From Streptococcus sp. VT 162 (GTDB lineage: Bacteria > Bacillota > Bacilli > Lactobacillales > Streptococcaceae), in NCBI GenBank assembly GCA_000688775.2, contig CP007628.2, forward strand, positions 434,001-498,000: DNA of 64,000 bases. The letters run 5' to 3'. Shown piece after piece: positions 1 to 7,255 of the stretch. A model generated the notes under the pieces. It ran no database searches. It was not told where the DNA came from and saw only the letters and a list, made by a program, of their open reading frames with translations. The position numbers and the translations under genes are program-made. How positions within the stretch are numbered: the first letter of the stretch is position 1; each line of letters begins with the position of its first letter.

Positions 1-134
1 TGAAATTGGCCAAAGAACTTGGCCCAGACAAGTCGATGATTGTCTGCCTATCCGGTCGTGGGGACAAGGATGTAGTTCAAGTCAAAGACCGCTTGGAAGC
101 AGACGCAGCAAAGAAGGGAGAAGCTCATGCCTAA
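1..134 (+). CDS. trpB: Tryptophan synthase beta chain, C-terminal end (partial)
   Basis: Only the last 43 codons are in the window. The frame reads ...[20 protein letters not shown]..., which is the conserved C-terminal region of TrpB, the PLP enzyme that condenses indole with serine. It ends with TAA at 132-134 and overlaps the trpA start by 8 bases, so the two are translationally coupled, as in other trp operons. The gene continues off the left edge. Confidence 0.93.
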   Translation, partial: KLAKELGPDKSMIVCLSGRGDKDVVQVKDRLEADAAKKGEAHA

Positions 135-903
135 GACACTAACAGAAAAATTAAATGCTATCAAAGCGACTGGAAAGGGAATTTTCGTTCCTTATATCAT
201 GGCTGGGGACCATGAGAAAGGTTTGGATGGTCTCGCTGAAACAATCCACTTTTTAGAAGATTTGGGTGTTTCAGCCATTGAAGTGGGTATTCCCTTTTCA
301 GACCCTGTTGCAGATGGACCTGTGATCGAAGAAGCAGGCTTGCGCAGTCTAGCTCACGGGACGTCTACTCAGGCTTTGGTTGAAACCTTGAAAATCATTC
401 AAACTGAGGTACCACTTGTCATCATGACCTACTTCAACCCCCTTTTTCAGTACGGTGTGAAGAAATTTGTCAAAGATTTGGCAGATACAGCAGTTAAGGG
501 CTTGATTATTCCAGACCTGCCTCATGAACATGCCAATTTTGTAGAGCCATTTTTGGCAGACACAGACATCGCCTTGATTCCCCTAGTTAGTTTGACAACA
601 GGGATTGATCGCCAAAAAGAGTTGATCAAGGGAGCAGAAGGCTTTGTCTATGCCGTTGCCATCAATGGGGTGACAGGGAAATCAGGCAATTACCGAGCAG
701 ACTTGGACAAGCACTTGGCACAATTGCATCAAGTAGCCGACATCCCAGTCTTGACAGGTTTTGGTGTATCTAGTCAAGCCGATGTCGAACGTTTCAATGC
801 GGTGTCAGATGGCGTTATCGTCGGTTCGAAAATTGTAAAAGCTCTCCACCAAGGAGAGCCGATTCAGGACTTTATCAAACAAGCAGTAGCTTACCAAAAA
901 TAA
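127..903 (+). CDS. trpA: Tryptophan synthase alpha chain
   Basis: 258 aa, the usual length for TrpA, which cleaves indole-3-glycerol phosphate and channels indole to TrpB in the cytoplasmic alpha2beta2 complex. The family signature around the catalytic Glu ([17 protein letters not shown]) is present near residue 52, with the second catalytic Asp in the PFSDP motif. A late GFGVSS phosphate-binding motif is also present. A GGGAG-like ribosome site lies inside the end of trpB and the ATG overlaps it. This is the last trp gene here; a terminator hairpin follows at 924-960. Its last codons overlap, on the opposite strand, a relic of the prepilin peptidase 3' end (see findings). Confidence 0.97.
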   Translation: MPKTLTEKLNAIKATGKGIFVPYIMAGDHEKGLDGLAETIHFLEDLGVSAIEVGIPFSDPVADGPVIEEAGLRSLAHGTSTQALVETLKIIQTEVPLVIMTYFNPLFQYGVKKFVKDLADTAVKGLIIPDLPHEHANFVEPFLADTDIALIPLVSLTTGIDRQKELIKGAEGFVYAVAINGVTGKSGNYRADLDKHLAQLHQVADIPVLTGFGVSSQADVERFNAVSDGVIVGSKIVKALHQGEPIQDFIKQAVAYQK

Positions 904-911
904 TCACACAA

Positions 912-961
912 GCAGCAAGTAAGAGGAAAGGCACAAAAGGAAGTCTTTCCTTTTTCTTTTG
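912..961. repeat. Direct repeat, left copy, flanking the WYL cassette
   Basis: 50 bases that match 2455-2504 at 48 of 50 positions in the same orientation. The differences are at the 24th and 30th bases. The two copies bracket the WYL regulator/effector-domain gene pair. Confidence 0.9.
924..960 (+). terminator. Rho-independent terminator of the trp operon
   Basis: AGGAAAG (924-930) pairs with CTTTCCT (945-951), followed by TTTTCTTTT. It lies 20 bases past the trpA stop. The hairpin is part of the duplicated 50-bp repeat, so a second copy sits at 2467-2503 inside the 3' end of the prepilin peptidase gene. Confidence 0.75.
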
Positions 962-992
962 AGGGTATAAGTTCATGAATGACAGTTGAATA

Positions 993-1892
993 TTAGTTTG
1001 GGTATTGCTTATGAATGGTATCTATATAGTTGGTGAAATGTTTTAGGAAATGCTTAGGAGATATAACAGTGATGTATTTTCCAAAAGCAAGCAAGGTATT
1101 GTATCCCCAATCATTGTCGTTTAACGGATAAATAATCTCGTAAATATCGCTATTAATAGGTTTTATGGCATTATAGCCTAAGAGTTCCACAAATCGATCA
1201 AGAACAATTTTCTGGACATGCAGGATGACAGGTACTTTGTTTTCATTCATCCATGTACCACCATCATAGGGAAGTGGTGTAAAATGTCTTTTTGAAAAAG
1301 TATCAGAGAGAGTAAGTTCACTAATTCTGGCAACTTTAAAAACAGAAAAACGCGCTTTTTCAGTATCGTAGGCATCCATATACCAACTCCGGTCCTTATA
1401 GACAATACGGTAAGGCTCACAATTTTTTTGACTCACCAGTCCTTGTGAATTAATATAGGAAAATTTTATTTTTACTCTACCTCTGATAGCTTCCAATAAC
1501 TTAAAAATCAAAGTTCGTATTTCCAAGTTCCCTTGAGATAGAGATAAATCAATTTCGAAATCAGAGTATGTATTGGTAGCATTTAATTTCAATATAGCAT
1601 TGAAAGTAGAGGCATCTTCCAATACTTGATAACGGCTTTTTAAACCAGATTCGATTGAAAGCCGTTCGGATTGGGTCAGGGGAGGTTTGTCAGTTTGGAA
1701 GTCTTCCATAAGAAAAATGCCTCCATTTTTTCCTTTCATTACATAGAGAGGAATGCCTGCAAGAGATAAATCATCAATATCTCTCATAATAGTTCGGGTG
1801 CTGACTTTAAAAAGTTCTGATAATTCTTTAGATGTTGTTTTTCGTTTATTTACTAAATGAGAAATAATCCCCATTTGACGGTCAATTTTCAT
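993..1892 (-). CDS. WYL-domain helix-turn-helix transcriptional regulator
   Basis: 299 aa. The N-terminal 60 residues are a DeoR/HTH_11-type winged helix (MGIISHLVNKRKTTSKELSE, then ...STRTIMRDIDDL). A WYL ligand-binding domain follows around residues 135-205 (VYKDRSWYMDAYDTEKARF), and a C-terminal WCX-like extension closes the protein. This family usually represses or activates a divergent neighbour in response to a small ligand. A good Shine-Dalgarno (AAGGAGAAAATT) precedes the ATG. It is divergent from the effector-domain gene at 1971 and shares a 9-bp-arm palindrome with it. The pair looks like an inserted cassette. Confidence 0.88.
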   Translation of the reverse strand: MKIDRQMGIISHLVNKRKTTSKELSELFKVSTRTIMRDIDDLSLAGIPLYVMKGKNGGIFLMEDFQTDKPPLTQSERLSIESGLKSRYQVLEDASTFNAILKLNATNTYSDFEIDLSLSQGNLEIRTLIFKLLEAIRGRVKIKFSYINSQGLVSQKNCEPYRIVYKDRSWYMDAYDTEKARFSVFKVARISELTLSDTFSKRHFTPLPYDGGTWMNENKVPVILHVQKIVLDRFVELLGYNAIKPINSDIYEIIYPLNDNDWGYNTLLAFGKYITVISPKHFLKHFTNYIDTIHKQYPN

Positions 1893-1905
1893 AATTTTCT
1901 CCTTA

Positions 1906-1929
1906 AATATGACAGATAGTTGTCATATT
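1906..1929. promoter_or_regulatory. Palindromic operator in the divergent promoter region
   Basis: Perfect inverted repeat AATATGACA-(6 nt)-TGTCATATT. It sits between the two divergent starts at 1892 and 1971. TTGTCA at 1920-1925 overlaps the right arm and could be a -35, with TTATAC at 1943-1948 (17-bp spacing); an extended -10 TGTTATGAT also lies at 1935-1943. This is the natural binding site for the WYL regulator, by inference. Confidence 0.7.
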
Positions 1930-1970
1930 ACTTTTGTTATGATTATACCATAAAGAAAGGAGTTCATATA

Positions 1971-2426
1971 ATGAAACATCAAACTAAACCATCGTTTACC
2001 TTAGTTGGCAAGAGTATTTTGATAGAAGGAACTACAGTTCATGAACATCACTATTCTAAAGAGAAAACGGCACTCTATACTCAGTTATTTAAAGAAGGAA
2101 TGCTAGGAAAATTGATGCCCCATTCCATAGATAAAAGAGGCTATGCTTTGATAGTTCCTCATAAAGATGGTATACAATACTACGCAGGAGTTGCGGCAAA
2201 TAATGCTGTGGCAGGTTACGAAAGCATTCTTGTCCCAGAGAAAGATTATTTAGTAAGCTCAGCCAGTGGTGATAAATCAAGACTCTTGTTTGATAAATTG
2301 GAGGATAACTTTTTTGAGGGAGAATATAGTTCGCTTTACAATGATGGAATTATCTTAGAAATACTTTTAAACGGTAATCCCATGGATGCAGAAGTTGAGC
2401 TTTGGGTTCCTAATTCAACAAACTAA
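1971..2426 (+). CDS. GyrI-like/AraC effector-binding domain protein
   Basis: 151 aa from the ATG at 1971, chosen because AAAGGAG lies 8 bases upstream; an upstream in-frame start has no ribosome site. The sequence (PSFTLVGKSILIEGTT near the start, VPEKDYLVSSASGD in the middle, ending AEVELWVPN) has the layout of stand-alone SRPBCC-like effector-binding proteins, which bind small amphipathic or cationic molecules. Such proteins are often encoded beside WYL or MerR/AraC regulators. The substrate is unknown. Its 3' end overlaps the prepilin peptidase 3' end by 12 bases, convergently. Confidence 0.72.
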   Translation: MKHQTKPSFTLVGKSILIEGTTVHEHHYSKEKTALYTQLFKEGMLGKLMPHSIDKRGYALIVPHKDGIQYYAGVAANNAVAGYESILVPEKDYLVSSASGDKSRLLFDKLEDNFFEGEYSSLYNDGIILEILLNGNPMDAEVELWVPNSTN

Positions 2427-3077
2427 TAAGAACTGATAGAAAATTATTATAGTCGCAGCAAGTAAGAGGAAAGGCACGAAAGGCAGTCTTTCCTTTTTCT
2501 TTTGCGAAAGAAAGGCTAAAATCCCTGCCACAGAAGCAAACTGGACCAAGATGAGTAATTCTGTCACGCTAAAGACGAGCGCACAAGAAGCCAGAAAGAG
2601 AAAATCCCCTGCGCCCATGCGGATATCAATAAAATGAGCCATGATTCCGAGGACAAGAAAGAAGACCATAACCAGATTCCAACCACAGAAAGCCATGAGG
2701 ATTAGGTGGAAAGTTAGCCAAACCATTAAGGGATATTCCTGATGGCGAAAGTCGTAGATTCCTAGGGTCAAGCCAGCAGTGATTAGGATGACTTGACCAA
2801 AGGAAATCCAACCCAAAGACCAAGTCAGAAAGAGGATTCCTAAGCCGAGTTCAAAGAGGGCATACCAGAATGGATAGCGAATCTTGCAGTAGCGACAGCG
2901 AAAGCGATTGAAGACCTGCGAAAGGATAGGAATCAAATCTAAGGGACGCAAGCGAGTCTGACAGGAATTGCAGTGACTAGCTGGTCGGATAATGGATTGC
3001 TCAGGAAAACGGTCAATGACTAAACCGAGAAAGGAAGCGAGAATGCTCCCGACAAGAAAAAAATAAAGATCAATCAT
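2415..3077 (-). CDS. cclA: Competence prepilin peptidase (type IV leader peptidase)
   Basis: 220 aa integral membrane aspartyl protease that cleaves and may N-methylate prepilins of the competence (ComG) pilus. Visible are the N-terminal DiS_P_DiS domain with two CxxC zinc pairs (CNSCQTRL, CRYCKIRY), the first catalytic Asp in IYDFRHQEYP, and the second in the GxGD motif MGAGDF. About 7 membrane segments are predicted. A SigX box lies only 7 bases before the ATG and no ribosome site is visible, so the mRNA is probably leaderless. The last 11 residues (TIIIFYQFLLVC) differ from the relic tail at 875-911, which fits replacement of the 3' end by the cassette insertion. The catalytic part is intact. 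Confidence 0.9.
   Translation of the reverse strand: MIDLYFFLVGSILASFLGLVIDRFPEQSIIRPASHCNSCQTRLRPLDLIPILSQVFNRFRCRYCKIRYPFWYALFELGLGILFLTWSLGWISFGQVILITAGLTLGIYDFRHQEYPLMVWLTFHLILMAFCGWNLVMVFFLVLGIMAHFIDIRMGAGDFLFLASCALVFSVTELLILVQFASVAGILAFLSQKKKERLPFVPFLLLAATIIIFYQFLLVC
2455..2504. repeat. Direct repeat, right copy, flanking the WYL cassette
   Basis: Matches 912-961 at 48 of 50 bases. Here it is the coding sequence for the KKKERLPFVPFLLLA region of the prepilin peptidase. Confidence 0.9.
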
Positions 3078-3084
3078 ACTTATC

Positions 3085-3092
3085 TATTCGTA
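3085..3092 (-). promoter_or_regulatory. SigX (ComX) cin-box for the prepilin peptidase gene
   Basis: On the minus strand this reads TACGAATA, the exact late-competence promoter core recognised by SigX in streptococci. The ATG of the prepilin peptidase begins 7 bases downstream. Confidence 0.85.
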
Positions 3093-3146
3093 AAAAATAG
3101 AAGAAGTAGTATAATAAAGAAACATTGATAAGATGGTGAGGTCAAG

Positions 3147-3602
3147 ATGATGATTCGTTTTGAAGAAAATGTGAGCATAGAAAATGCTCAGCTCGTATGC
3201 CAATGGTCTAACTCCCTTGGCAAATCCTTTCAAGAACAATGGATGGGAACAATGATTCCTTTTCCCTTAACAATTCAAATCTTGCAAGATTTGGAAGGAA
3301 TCTTTTCAATCTTTGATGGACAAGAGTTTGTGGGGCTTATCCAGAAAATCAGGCTAGAAGACAGGAATCTTCATATCGGGAGATTTTTTATCAATCCCCA
3401 GAAACAGGGGCAGGGCTTAGGTAGCCAAGCTTTAAGGAAATTTGTTAGTTTGGCCTTTGAAAATGAAGACATAGACACTATTTCTCTAAATGTCTACGAG
3501 GCAAATCAAACAGCTTACAAGCTTTACCAAAAAGAAGGATTTGAAACCGTTCAAATGGTTGAAGTACCTATACGAAAATACATCATGAAAAAGGGCAGAT
3601 AA
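3147..3602 (+). CDS. GNAT-family N-acetyltransferase
   Basis: 151 aa, a single GNAT fold. The acetyl-CoA pyrophosphate-binding motif is QKQGQGLGSQAL near residue 90, and the later VYEANQTAYKLYQKEGF is motif B, typical of RimI-like acetyltransferases. The acceptor is unknown. Two tandem ATGs (3147 and 3150) follow a GGTGAGG ribosome site. It stands alone, divergent from the competence peptidase gene. Confidence 0.88.
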   Translation: MMIRFEENVSIENAQLVCQWSNSLGKSFQEQWMGTMIPFPLTIQILQDLEGIFSIFDGQEFVGLIQKIRLEDRNLHIGRFFINPQKQGQGLGSQALRKFVSLAFENEDIDTISLNVYEANQTAYKLYQKEGFETVQMVEVPIRKYIMKKGR

Positions 3603-3705
3603 CAGTCACGGGGGGCTAGAGTCCCAAGGATTTTTAAGGAAAAGGAAGTTCTCTTTCAAAGTTAGAAACAAGACTTCTATGATTTCTTAGATAGAGGAGA
3701 TAAAC

Positions 3706-4230
3706 ACGTCGAGACCTAGAAAAATACGAATCTTGCTCGCTTCTGTACTTGCCTTAGTTGTTGGTATCACTCTTTATTCTCAGTATCAAAGCCACCAAGA
3801 ACGGTTCCAATTAAAGACCTCCTTTGAAGAAAAGGACACTATAGCCGTCTTAAAACATTTAACGGCGTCAGGAAAATATGCGTCTGACATGCGAAAAGCT
3901 GGCTATATTGTTCCTCCCGACGGTGCCATTCGCTTGGATGGAGGAATTGACTCCATAGGGATAAAAGGAGACATCGATTTGAAAATGTCGAATCCTAGAA
4001 GGGATGAAGTCTCGGTTTTATTTGAAACAATGGTAAATGAGGAAAAAATAGATGCCTACTATATTTTAGATCATCAATTTACTCTAAAACGTAGTTACTA
4101 TTCTTATATTAGTAATCAAAATAAAGAAAGTGTGACGATATCTCAAGCCGAAGAAGAACGCTTGTTAAAGATTGTTCAAAAAGAGTTGAAAGCTTTTCTA
4201 GATAAGATGTATCAGACTTTATATGGTTGA
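3706..4230 (+). CDS. Membrane-anchored protein of unknown function, ACG start
   Basis: I do not recognise the family. The best ribosome site (GAGGAGA, 3694-3700) lies 5 bases before an in-frame ACG at 3706, not before any ATG. Starting there gives 174 aa with an N-terminus S-R-P-R-K-I-R-I followed by one hydrophobic segment (LLASVLALVVGITLY), which is a sensible positively charged membrane anchor. The nearest standard start, TTG at 3733, has no ribosome site and would cut off the positive charges. The rest is a hydrophilic outer domain. I infer a mutated ATG with possible weak ACG initiation. Confidence 0.6.
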   Translation, partial: TSRPRKIRILLASVLALVVGITLYSQYQSHQERFQLKTSFEEKDTIAVLKHLTASGKYASDMRKAGYIVPPDGAIRLDGGIDSIGIKGDIDLKMSNPRRDEVSVLFETMVNEEKIDAYYILDHQFTLKRSYYSYISNQNKESVTISQAEEERLLKIVQKELKAFLDKMYQTLYG

Positions 4231-4300
4231 TGGCACTATTGAGAAACTAACACGAGATCTTGTTTAGAATGTCAACGAAGATGAGAAAGGAGGTACAAGA

Positions 4301-4822
4301 ATGTTCACAGAATTACTCTTTATTGTCTCTTTACTGTTACTTTTACGTTTTTTTAAAAGTAGGCGCTCACGAATGATTATTGGAGTCTTGTATAGTTTGC
4401 TATTAGTTTGGTTTGTCTTTTCCGTTTTGAACTATGGCAAATACACTCTTCAACCAGGTCAATCCGTCAATTTAAGAGTAAATCCCAGAACGCAAGATTT
4501 GGAATACTATTCACTCTTCATCTTGAAGAAAAATGATTCAAGTAAAATTAAATTAACTGGCTCTAGTGTTTGGAGTGAGAGTAATGGTGATGTTTACTAT
4601 GAAGTAGAGGGACAAAAAATTATAAAAAGCCATGGTTTCGATGAGGAGGATGAAGAACTTCCAAACAATCAACCAGATATTTATTTAGAAAAAGATGGAG
4701 TTGTTGTGAGTTACCAAGGTGAAAAAGTATTTGACGCCACCAATAACAAGCCCTACACGATAACCATTACCAACGTAGACAAGAAACCAGCCCAATTTGA
4801 AGCACAGGTGGTGGATAAATAA
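4301..4822 (+). CDS. Conserved membrane protein, unknown function
   Basis: 173 aa. Two hydrophobic segments (residues 3-16 and 26-43) are separated by a short Arg/Lys-rich loop. A roughly 125-residue, mostly polar domain with beta-like alternation follows and is likely outside the cell. GAAAGGAGG precedes the ATG. It follows the 3706-4230 gene by 70 bases in the same direction, so both may be co-expressed. No catalytic motif is visible. Confidence 0.7.
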   Translation: MFTELLFIVSLLLLLRFFKSRRSRMIIGVLYSLLLVWFVFSVLNYGKYTLQPGQSVNLRVNPRTQDLEYYSLFILKKNDSSKIKLTGSSVWSESNGDVYYEVEGQKIIKSHGFDEEDEELPNNQPDIYLEKDGVVVSYQGEKVFDATNNKPYTITITNVDKKPAQFEAQVVDK

Positions 4823-4890
4823 GCCAGTCTAGTAGTGTGCAACCTTTTAAATGTTGTATCTTTAAAAGGAGCTATTATTTTAAACAAGCA

Positions 4891-4916
4891 AAAAAGTCTT
4901 GATTCCAAGGCTTTTT
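4891..4916. terminator. Terminator hairpin, AAAAAGNCTTG-type family
   Basis: AAAAAGTCTTG pairs with CAAGGCTTTTT around a 4-nt loop, and TCTGTTGA follows. It is one of at least four related terminators in the window that share this tail. Confidence 0.75.
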
Positions 4917-4973
4917 CTGTTGACAATACCTTTTAGCGAAAATTGGGAAGCGTGTTTAGAATCCGATCTACAA

Positions 4974-5002
4974 AAAAAGAGGACATTTACGGTCCTCTTT
5001 TT
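4974..5002. terminator. Terminator of the stress operon (bidirectional)
   Basis: AAAAAGAGGAC pairs with GTCCTCTTTTT. It has a T-run on both strands and lies 36 bases beyond the csbD-like stop, between convergent units. Confidence 0.8.
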
Positions 5003-5038
5003 GACTACTATAATGAAAAGGTCAATTAACGTTTAGCC

Positions 5039-5242
5039 TTATTTTTCATCTTTGTGAAGCATGTTTTTAACACCTTCAATAGCGCCTTCGACAGCGTCTT
5101 TTGCATCTTCAGCAACTTCTTTTACTTTAGAAACAACTTTTTCAGCTGTTCCTTCTTTTTCCATTTTTTCATCGCCGATCATTTTGCCGACACCTTCTTT
5201 AATGGAACCTTTTGCTTGGTTTAATTTTTCTTCTGTTGACAT
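5039..5242 (-). CDS. CsbD family stress protein
   Basis: 67 aa, small, charged and helical. The N-terminal [20 protein letters not shown] is the CsbD domain signature. The C-terminal part is Ala/Val/Glu-rich with heptad-like [15 protein letters not shown]. CsbD proteins are general-stress proteins of unknown mechanism. It has a strong AAAGGAGG ribosome site. It is the last gene of the glsB-amaP-DUF2273-gls24-csbD operon, 41 bases after gls24. Confidence 0.9.
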   Translation of the reverse strand: MSTEEKLNQAKGSIKEGVGKMIGDEKMEKEGTAEKVVSKVKEVAEDAKDAVEGAIEGVKNMLHKDEK

Positions 5243-5283
5243 GATTCTGCCTCCTTTAAATTGATTGATTTTGATTAGATGAA

Positions 5284-5868
5284 TTAGTGTACGCGAGCAT
5301 TTTCCTTTGTTTCGCCTTTAACGGCTTCAACACCTTCGCCTACTTTTTCTTGAACAGCAGCAACACCTGAACCGATACCAGATTTCACTTTTTCAAATTG
5401 TTCTGAAGCAAATTCTCCTGTTGAAGAAGCCACGTCAGTTACTCGGTCTTGGAGGCTTACTGAATCTGCTTCATGCTGTTCCTTCGTTTTGATATCAACA
5501 ACATTCACATTGACTTCAACTACTTCTAGATCAGTCATTTTTGTAACTTGTGATACGACAACATCTTTGATTTCTTTGTACAAAGCAGGGACATTCTTTT
5601 GGTACTCAACAACAATGTTCAAGTCAACTGCAACTTGCTCTTTCCCAACTTCAACATTGACACCATGAGTGACATTATCTGTATTGATAATTTTTTCTGT
5701 TAGATTAGAGAAGAATCCTCCATCCACATCCAAAAGTCCAGGTACTTTTTCAAGTGAAAGACCAATGATTTTTTGGATTACTTTATCCTCATAAGTGAGT
5801 TCCCCTTTAACATCTTGAGAAACAACAGCGACATCTTTTTTTTCTACATTTTTATCTACGTTTGACAT
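5284..5868 (-). CDS. gls24: Asp23/Gls24 family envelope stress protein
   Basis: 194 aa. The Asp23 domain covers about residues 22-135 ([30 protein letters not shown], then [20 protein letters not shown]). A charged C-terminal extension follows ([19 protein letters not shown]) that resembles the neighbouring CsbD-like tail. In staphylococci Asp23 is cytosolic and is held at the membrane by AmaP, whose gene is two positions upstream here. AAAGGAG precedes the ATG. Function is inferred from this pairing. Confidence 0.92.
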   Translation of the reverse strand: MSNVDKNVEKKDVAVVSQDVKGELTYEDKVIQKIIGLSLEKVPGLLDVDGGFFSNLTEKIINTDNVTHGVNVEVGKEQVAVDLNIVVEYQKNVPALYKEIKDVVVSQVTKMTDLEVVEVNVNVVDIKTKEQHEADSVSLQDRVTDVASSTGEFASEQFEKVKSGIGSGVAAVQEKVGEGVEAVKGETKENARVH

Positions 5869-5879
5869 ACGAGACTCCT

Positions 5880-6050
5880 TTATTTATTTAAATATTTTTC
5901 CTTAACATAGTATCCTGCAAATGCTCCTAAGGCTCCACAAATTAGTACAAATAGTGTTTTGAAAAAGCCAAAGGATAAGATAAAGCAAGCGAGAATGACA
6001 CCTACTAAACCTGCAATAATTGGATACTGATATTTTTTAAACCATTCCAT
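5880..6050 (-). CDS. DUF2273 small membrane protein
   Basis: 56 aa, beginning MEWFKKYQYPIIAGLVGVIL. Two hydrophobic segments (about residues 10-27 and 31-46) end in a basic tail KEKYLNK. DUF2273 proteins are regularly found between amaP and asp23 genes, and the size and position fit. A weak GGAAG ribosome site lies between the amaP stop and the ATG. The gene begins 10 bases after amaP and its stop lies 11 bases before the gls24 start. Confidence 0.85.
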   Translation of the reverse strand: MEWFKKYQYPIIAGLVGVILACFILSFGFFKTLFVLICGALGAFAGYYVKEKYLNK

Positions 6051-6060
6051 TTTTACTTCC

Positions 6061-6624
6061 TTACTTTACACGACTAACAGTCTTTTTGGTCGTTTTTTGA
6101 GGTTCAACTTCTTTTACTTTAACTTCAAGTTTTACCTCACGTTCAATACCAAAGAACTGCTTTAATCCATGAGTTATTTCATTCTGAATGACTAGACATC
6201 GATTTGAGATGTTGTCTGAAGGAAGAATTTTACCTTCTACAGTAACGAAACATTTATTTTTGCGGCTATTTACATGGACCGTTGGTTCTTTCATCAACTG
6301 ATGATCAATAACCAAACATCGAACAAAGCCTTCGATAGCTGAATTTTTTAGTTTTAATGTATCTTCTTGAGTTTCTAATTGGATCTCTAGATATTGTTTA
6401 GGATAAAAGAGTATCACTAAGATTGAAATTAACACTAAAACAGATAGGACAAGTGTCCCCCAAAAGACATATCTAGCAATCAGGAATTCAGCGTAGAGTT
6501 CTCTCCAACTGAATAAGTGGATTCCTAAATCACTGACCTGATGATAATCTATGAGAATAGGAAGGAAAATAGTCAAGATTAAGATACAGAAAATAAGTAA
6601 CAATATTTTCTTTGATTTTGACAT
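6061..6624 (-). CDS. amaP: Alkaline shock response membrane anchor protein AmaP
   Basis: 187 aa from the ATG at 6624, which has GAAAGGA 7 bases upstream; a start five codons earlier lacks a ribosome site. Two transmembrane segments lie near residues 8-26 and 48-72, followed by a cytosolic domain with the alternating pattern CFVTVEGKILPSDNI typical of AmaP. The family anchors Asp23/Gls24 to the membrane. The C-terminus is Lys-rich (PQKTTKKTVSRVK). Confidence 0.87.
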   Translation of the reverse strand: MSKSKKILLLIFCILILTIFLPILIDYHQVSDLGIHLFSWRELYAEFLIARYVFWGTLVLSVLVLISILVILFYPKQYLEIQLETQEDTLKLKNSAIEGFVRCLVIDHQLMKEPTVHVNSRKNKCFVTVEGKILPSDNISNRCLVIQNEITHGLKQFFGIEREVKLEVKVKEVEPQKTTKKTVSRVK

Positions 6625-6722
6625 ATTAAATCCTTTCAAATGAAAAGCTTAAACCATAATTTTACCCGTCTACAGTATTCAAAATTATGGCTTATCACTT
6701 TTAATGTTCTACTAGGTAATGC

Positions 6723-6959
6723 TTATTTTTTACCAAATAGAAATGAAACGACTGCAACAACAATCACTGCACCTACGATTGACGGAATAATAGCCATTCC
6801 AGCCAATGAAGGTCCCCAGCTTCCTAGAAGTGATTGCCCTACAGATGAACCGATAAGACCTGCAAAGATATTTGCAATCAATCCCATTGAACCACCTTTT
6901 TTAGTGATTGCACCTGCGATGAGACCAATAAGACCTCCTACAATAATGGACCACAACAT
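6723..6959 (-). CDS. glsB: GlsB/YeaQ/YmgE family stress membrane protein
   Basis: 78 aa, Gly-rich, with about three short hydrophobic helices. It begins MLWSIIVGGLIGLIAGAITK, which is the transglycosylase-associated (YeaQ/YmgE) family signature, and continues NIFAGLIGSSVGQSLLG. A GAAAGGAGG ribosome site precedes the ATG. It is the first gene of the stress operon. A 98-base gap separates it from amaP, longer than the other gaps in the operon. Confidence 0.9.
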   Translation of the reverse strand: MLWSIIVGGLIGLIAGAITKKGGSMGLIANIFAGLIGSSVGQSLLGSWGPSLAGMAIIPSIVGAVIVVAVVSFLFGKK

Positions 6960-6984
6960 AGTGTATCCTCCTTTTCTATTTCTA

Positions 6985-7009
6985 AATCAAAGAATCAACA
7001 TCTTTGATT
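6985..7009. promoter_or_regulatory. Inverted repeat in the leader of the stress operon
   Basis: AATCAAAGA-(7 nt)-TCTTTGATT, perfect 9-bp arms, 26 bases upstream of the glsB start. It could be an operator or a leader hairpin. It has no T-run, so it is not a terminator. On the minus strand a TATAAT lies 10 bases beyond it at about 7018-7023. The rest of 6960-7255 holds only the mgrA promoter. Confidence 0.55.
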
Positions 7010-7190
7010 GAACTAATTATATACTATCTCAACTTGGAAGCATAATAGTTCGTCTTAAAAACCGTACTGTAAACATGTACTCTAGATACGGATAAATAAG
7101 AAAAGCTTGATGCTACTGAGTTTCTAGGTGATGAAGCGAGTCTTTTCATCGCAAGCAAAAGTCGTTGTAAGAGGATAAATACACTCTATG

Positions 7191-7199
7191 TGGTATAAT
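7191..7199 (+). promoter_or_regulatory. Extended -10 promoter of mgrA
   Basis: TGGTATAAT, a perfect extended -10 element, 57 bases before the mgrA ATG. No good -35 is present at 17 bp. Confidence 0.65.
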
Positions 7200-7255
7200 T
7201 GCATGAAGATTGAAAGACAATCATTTAGTTTATTATAAAGAAAGAAAAGTTATAC

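Larger units (their letters stand above)
875..961 (-). pseudogene. Relic of the 3' end of the prepilin peptidase gene
   Basis: Read on the minus strand from 961 down to 875, this stretch encodes QKKKERLPFVPFLLLAA and then [11 protein letters not shown] followed by TGA. The first part is the same as the C-terminal region of the intact prepilin peptidase at 2415-3077; the tail differs from the one that gene now has. I infer that this is the original 3' end of the gene, which once ended convergently inside trpA, and that the 993-2426 cassette separated it from the rest. Confidence 0.75.

Noticed and set aside
993-2426. Insertion sequence carrying the WYL gene pair
   Set aside because: There is no transposase and no terminal inverted repeats. 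The flanking repeat is gene-end sequence rather than a short target duplication.
2089-2823. Frames opposite the effector-domain and prepilin peptidase genes
   Set aside because: They overlap well-supported genes on the other strand and have neither ribosome sites nor recognisable domains.
3733-4230. TTG at 3733 as the start of the membrane-protein gene
   Set aside because: It lacks a ribosome site and falls inside the membrane anchor. The in-frame ACG at 3706 has a well-placed GAGGAGA.
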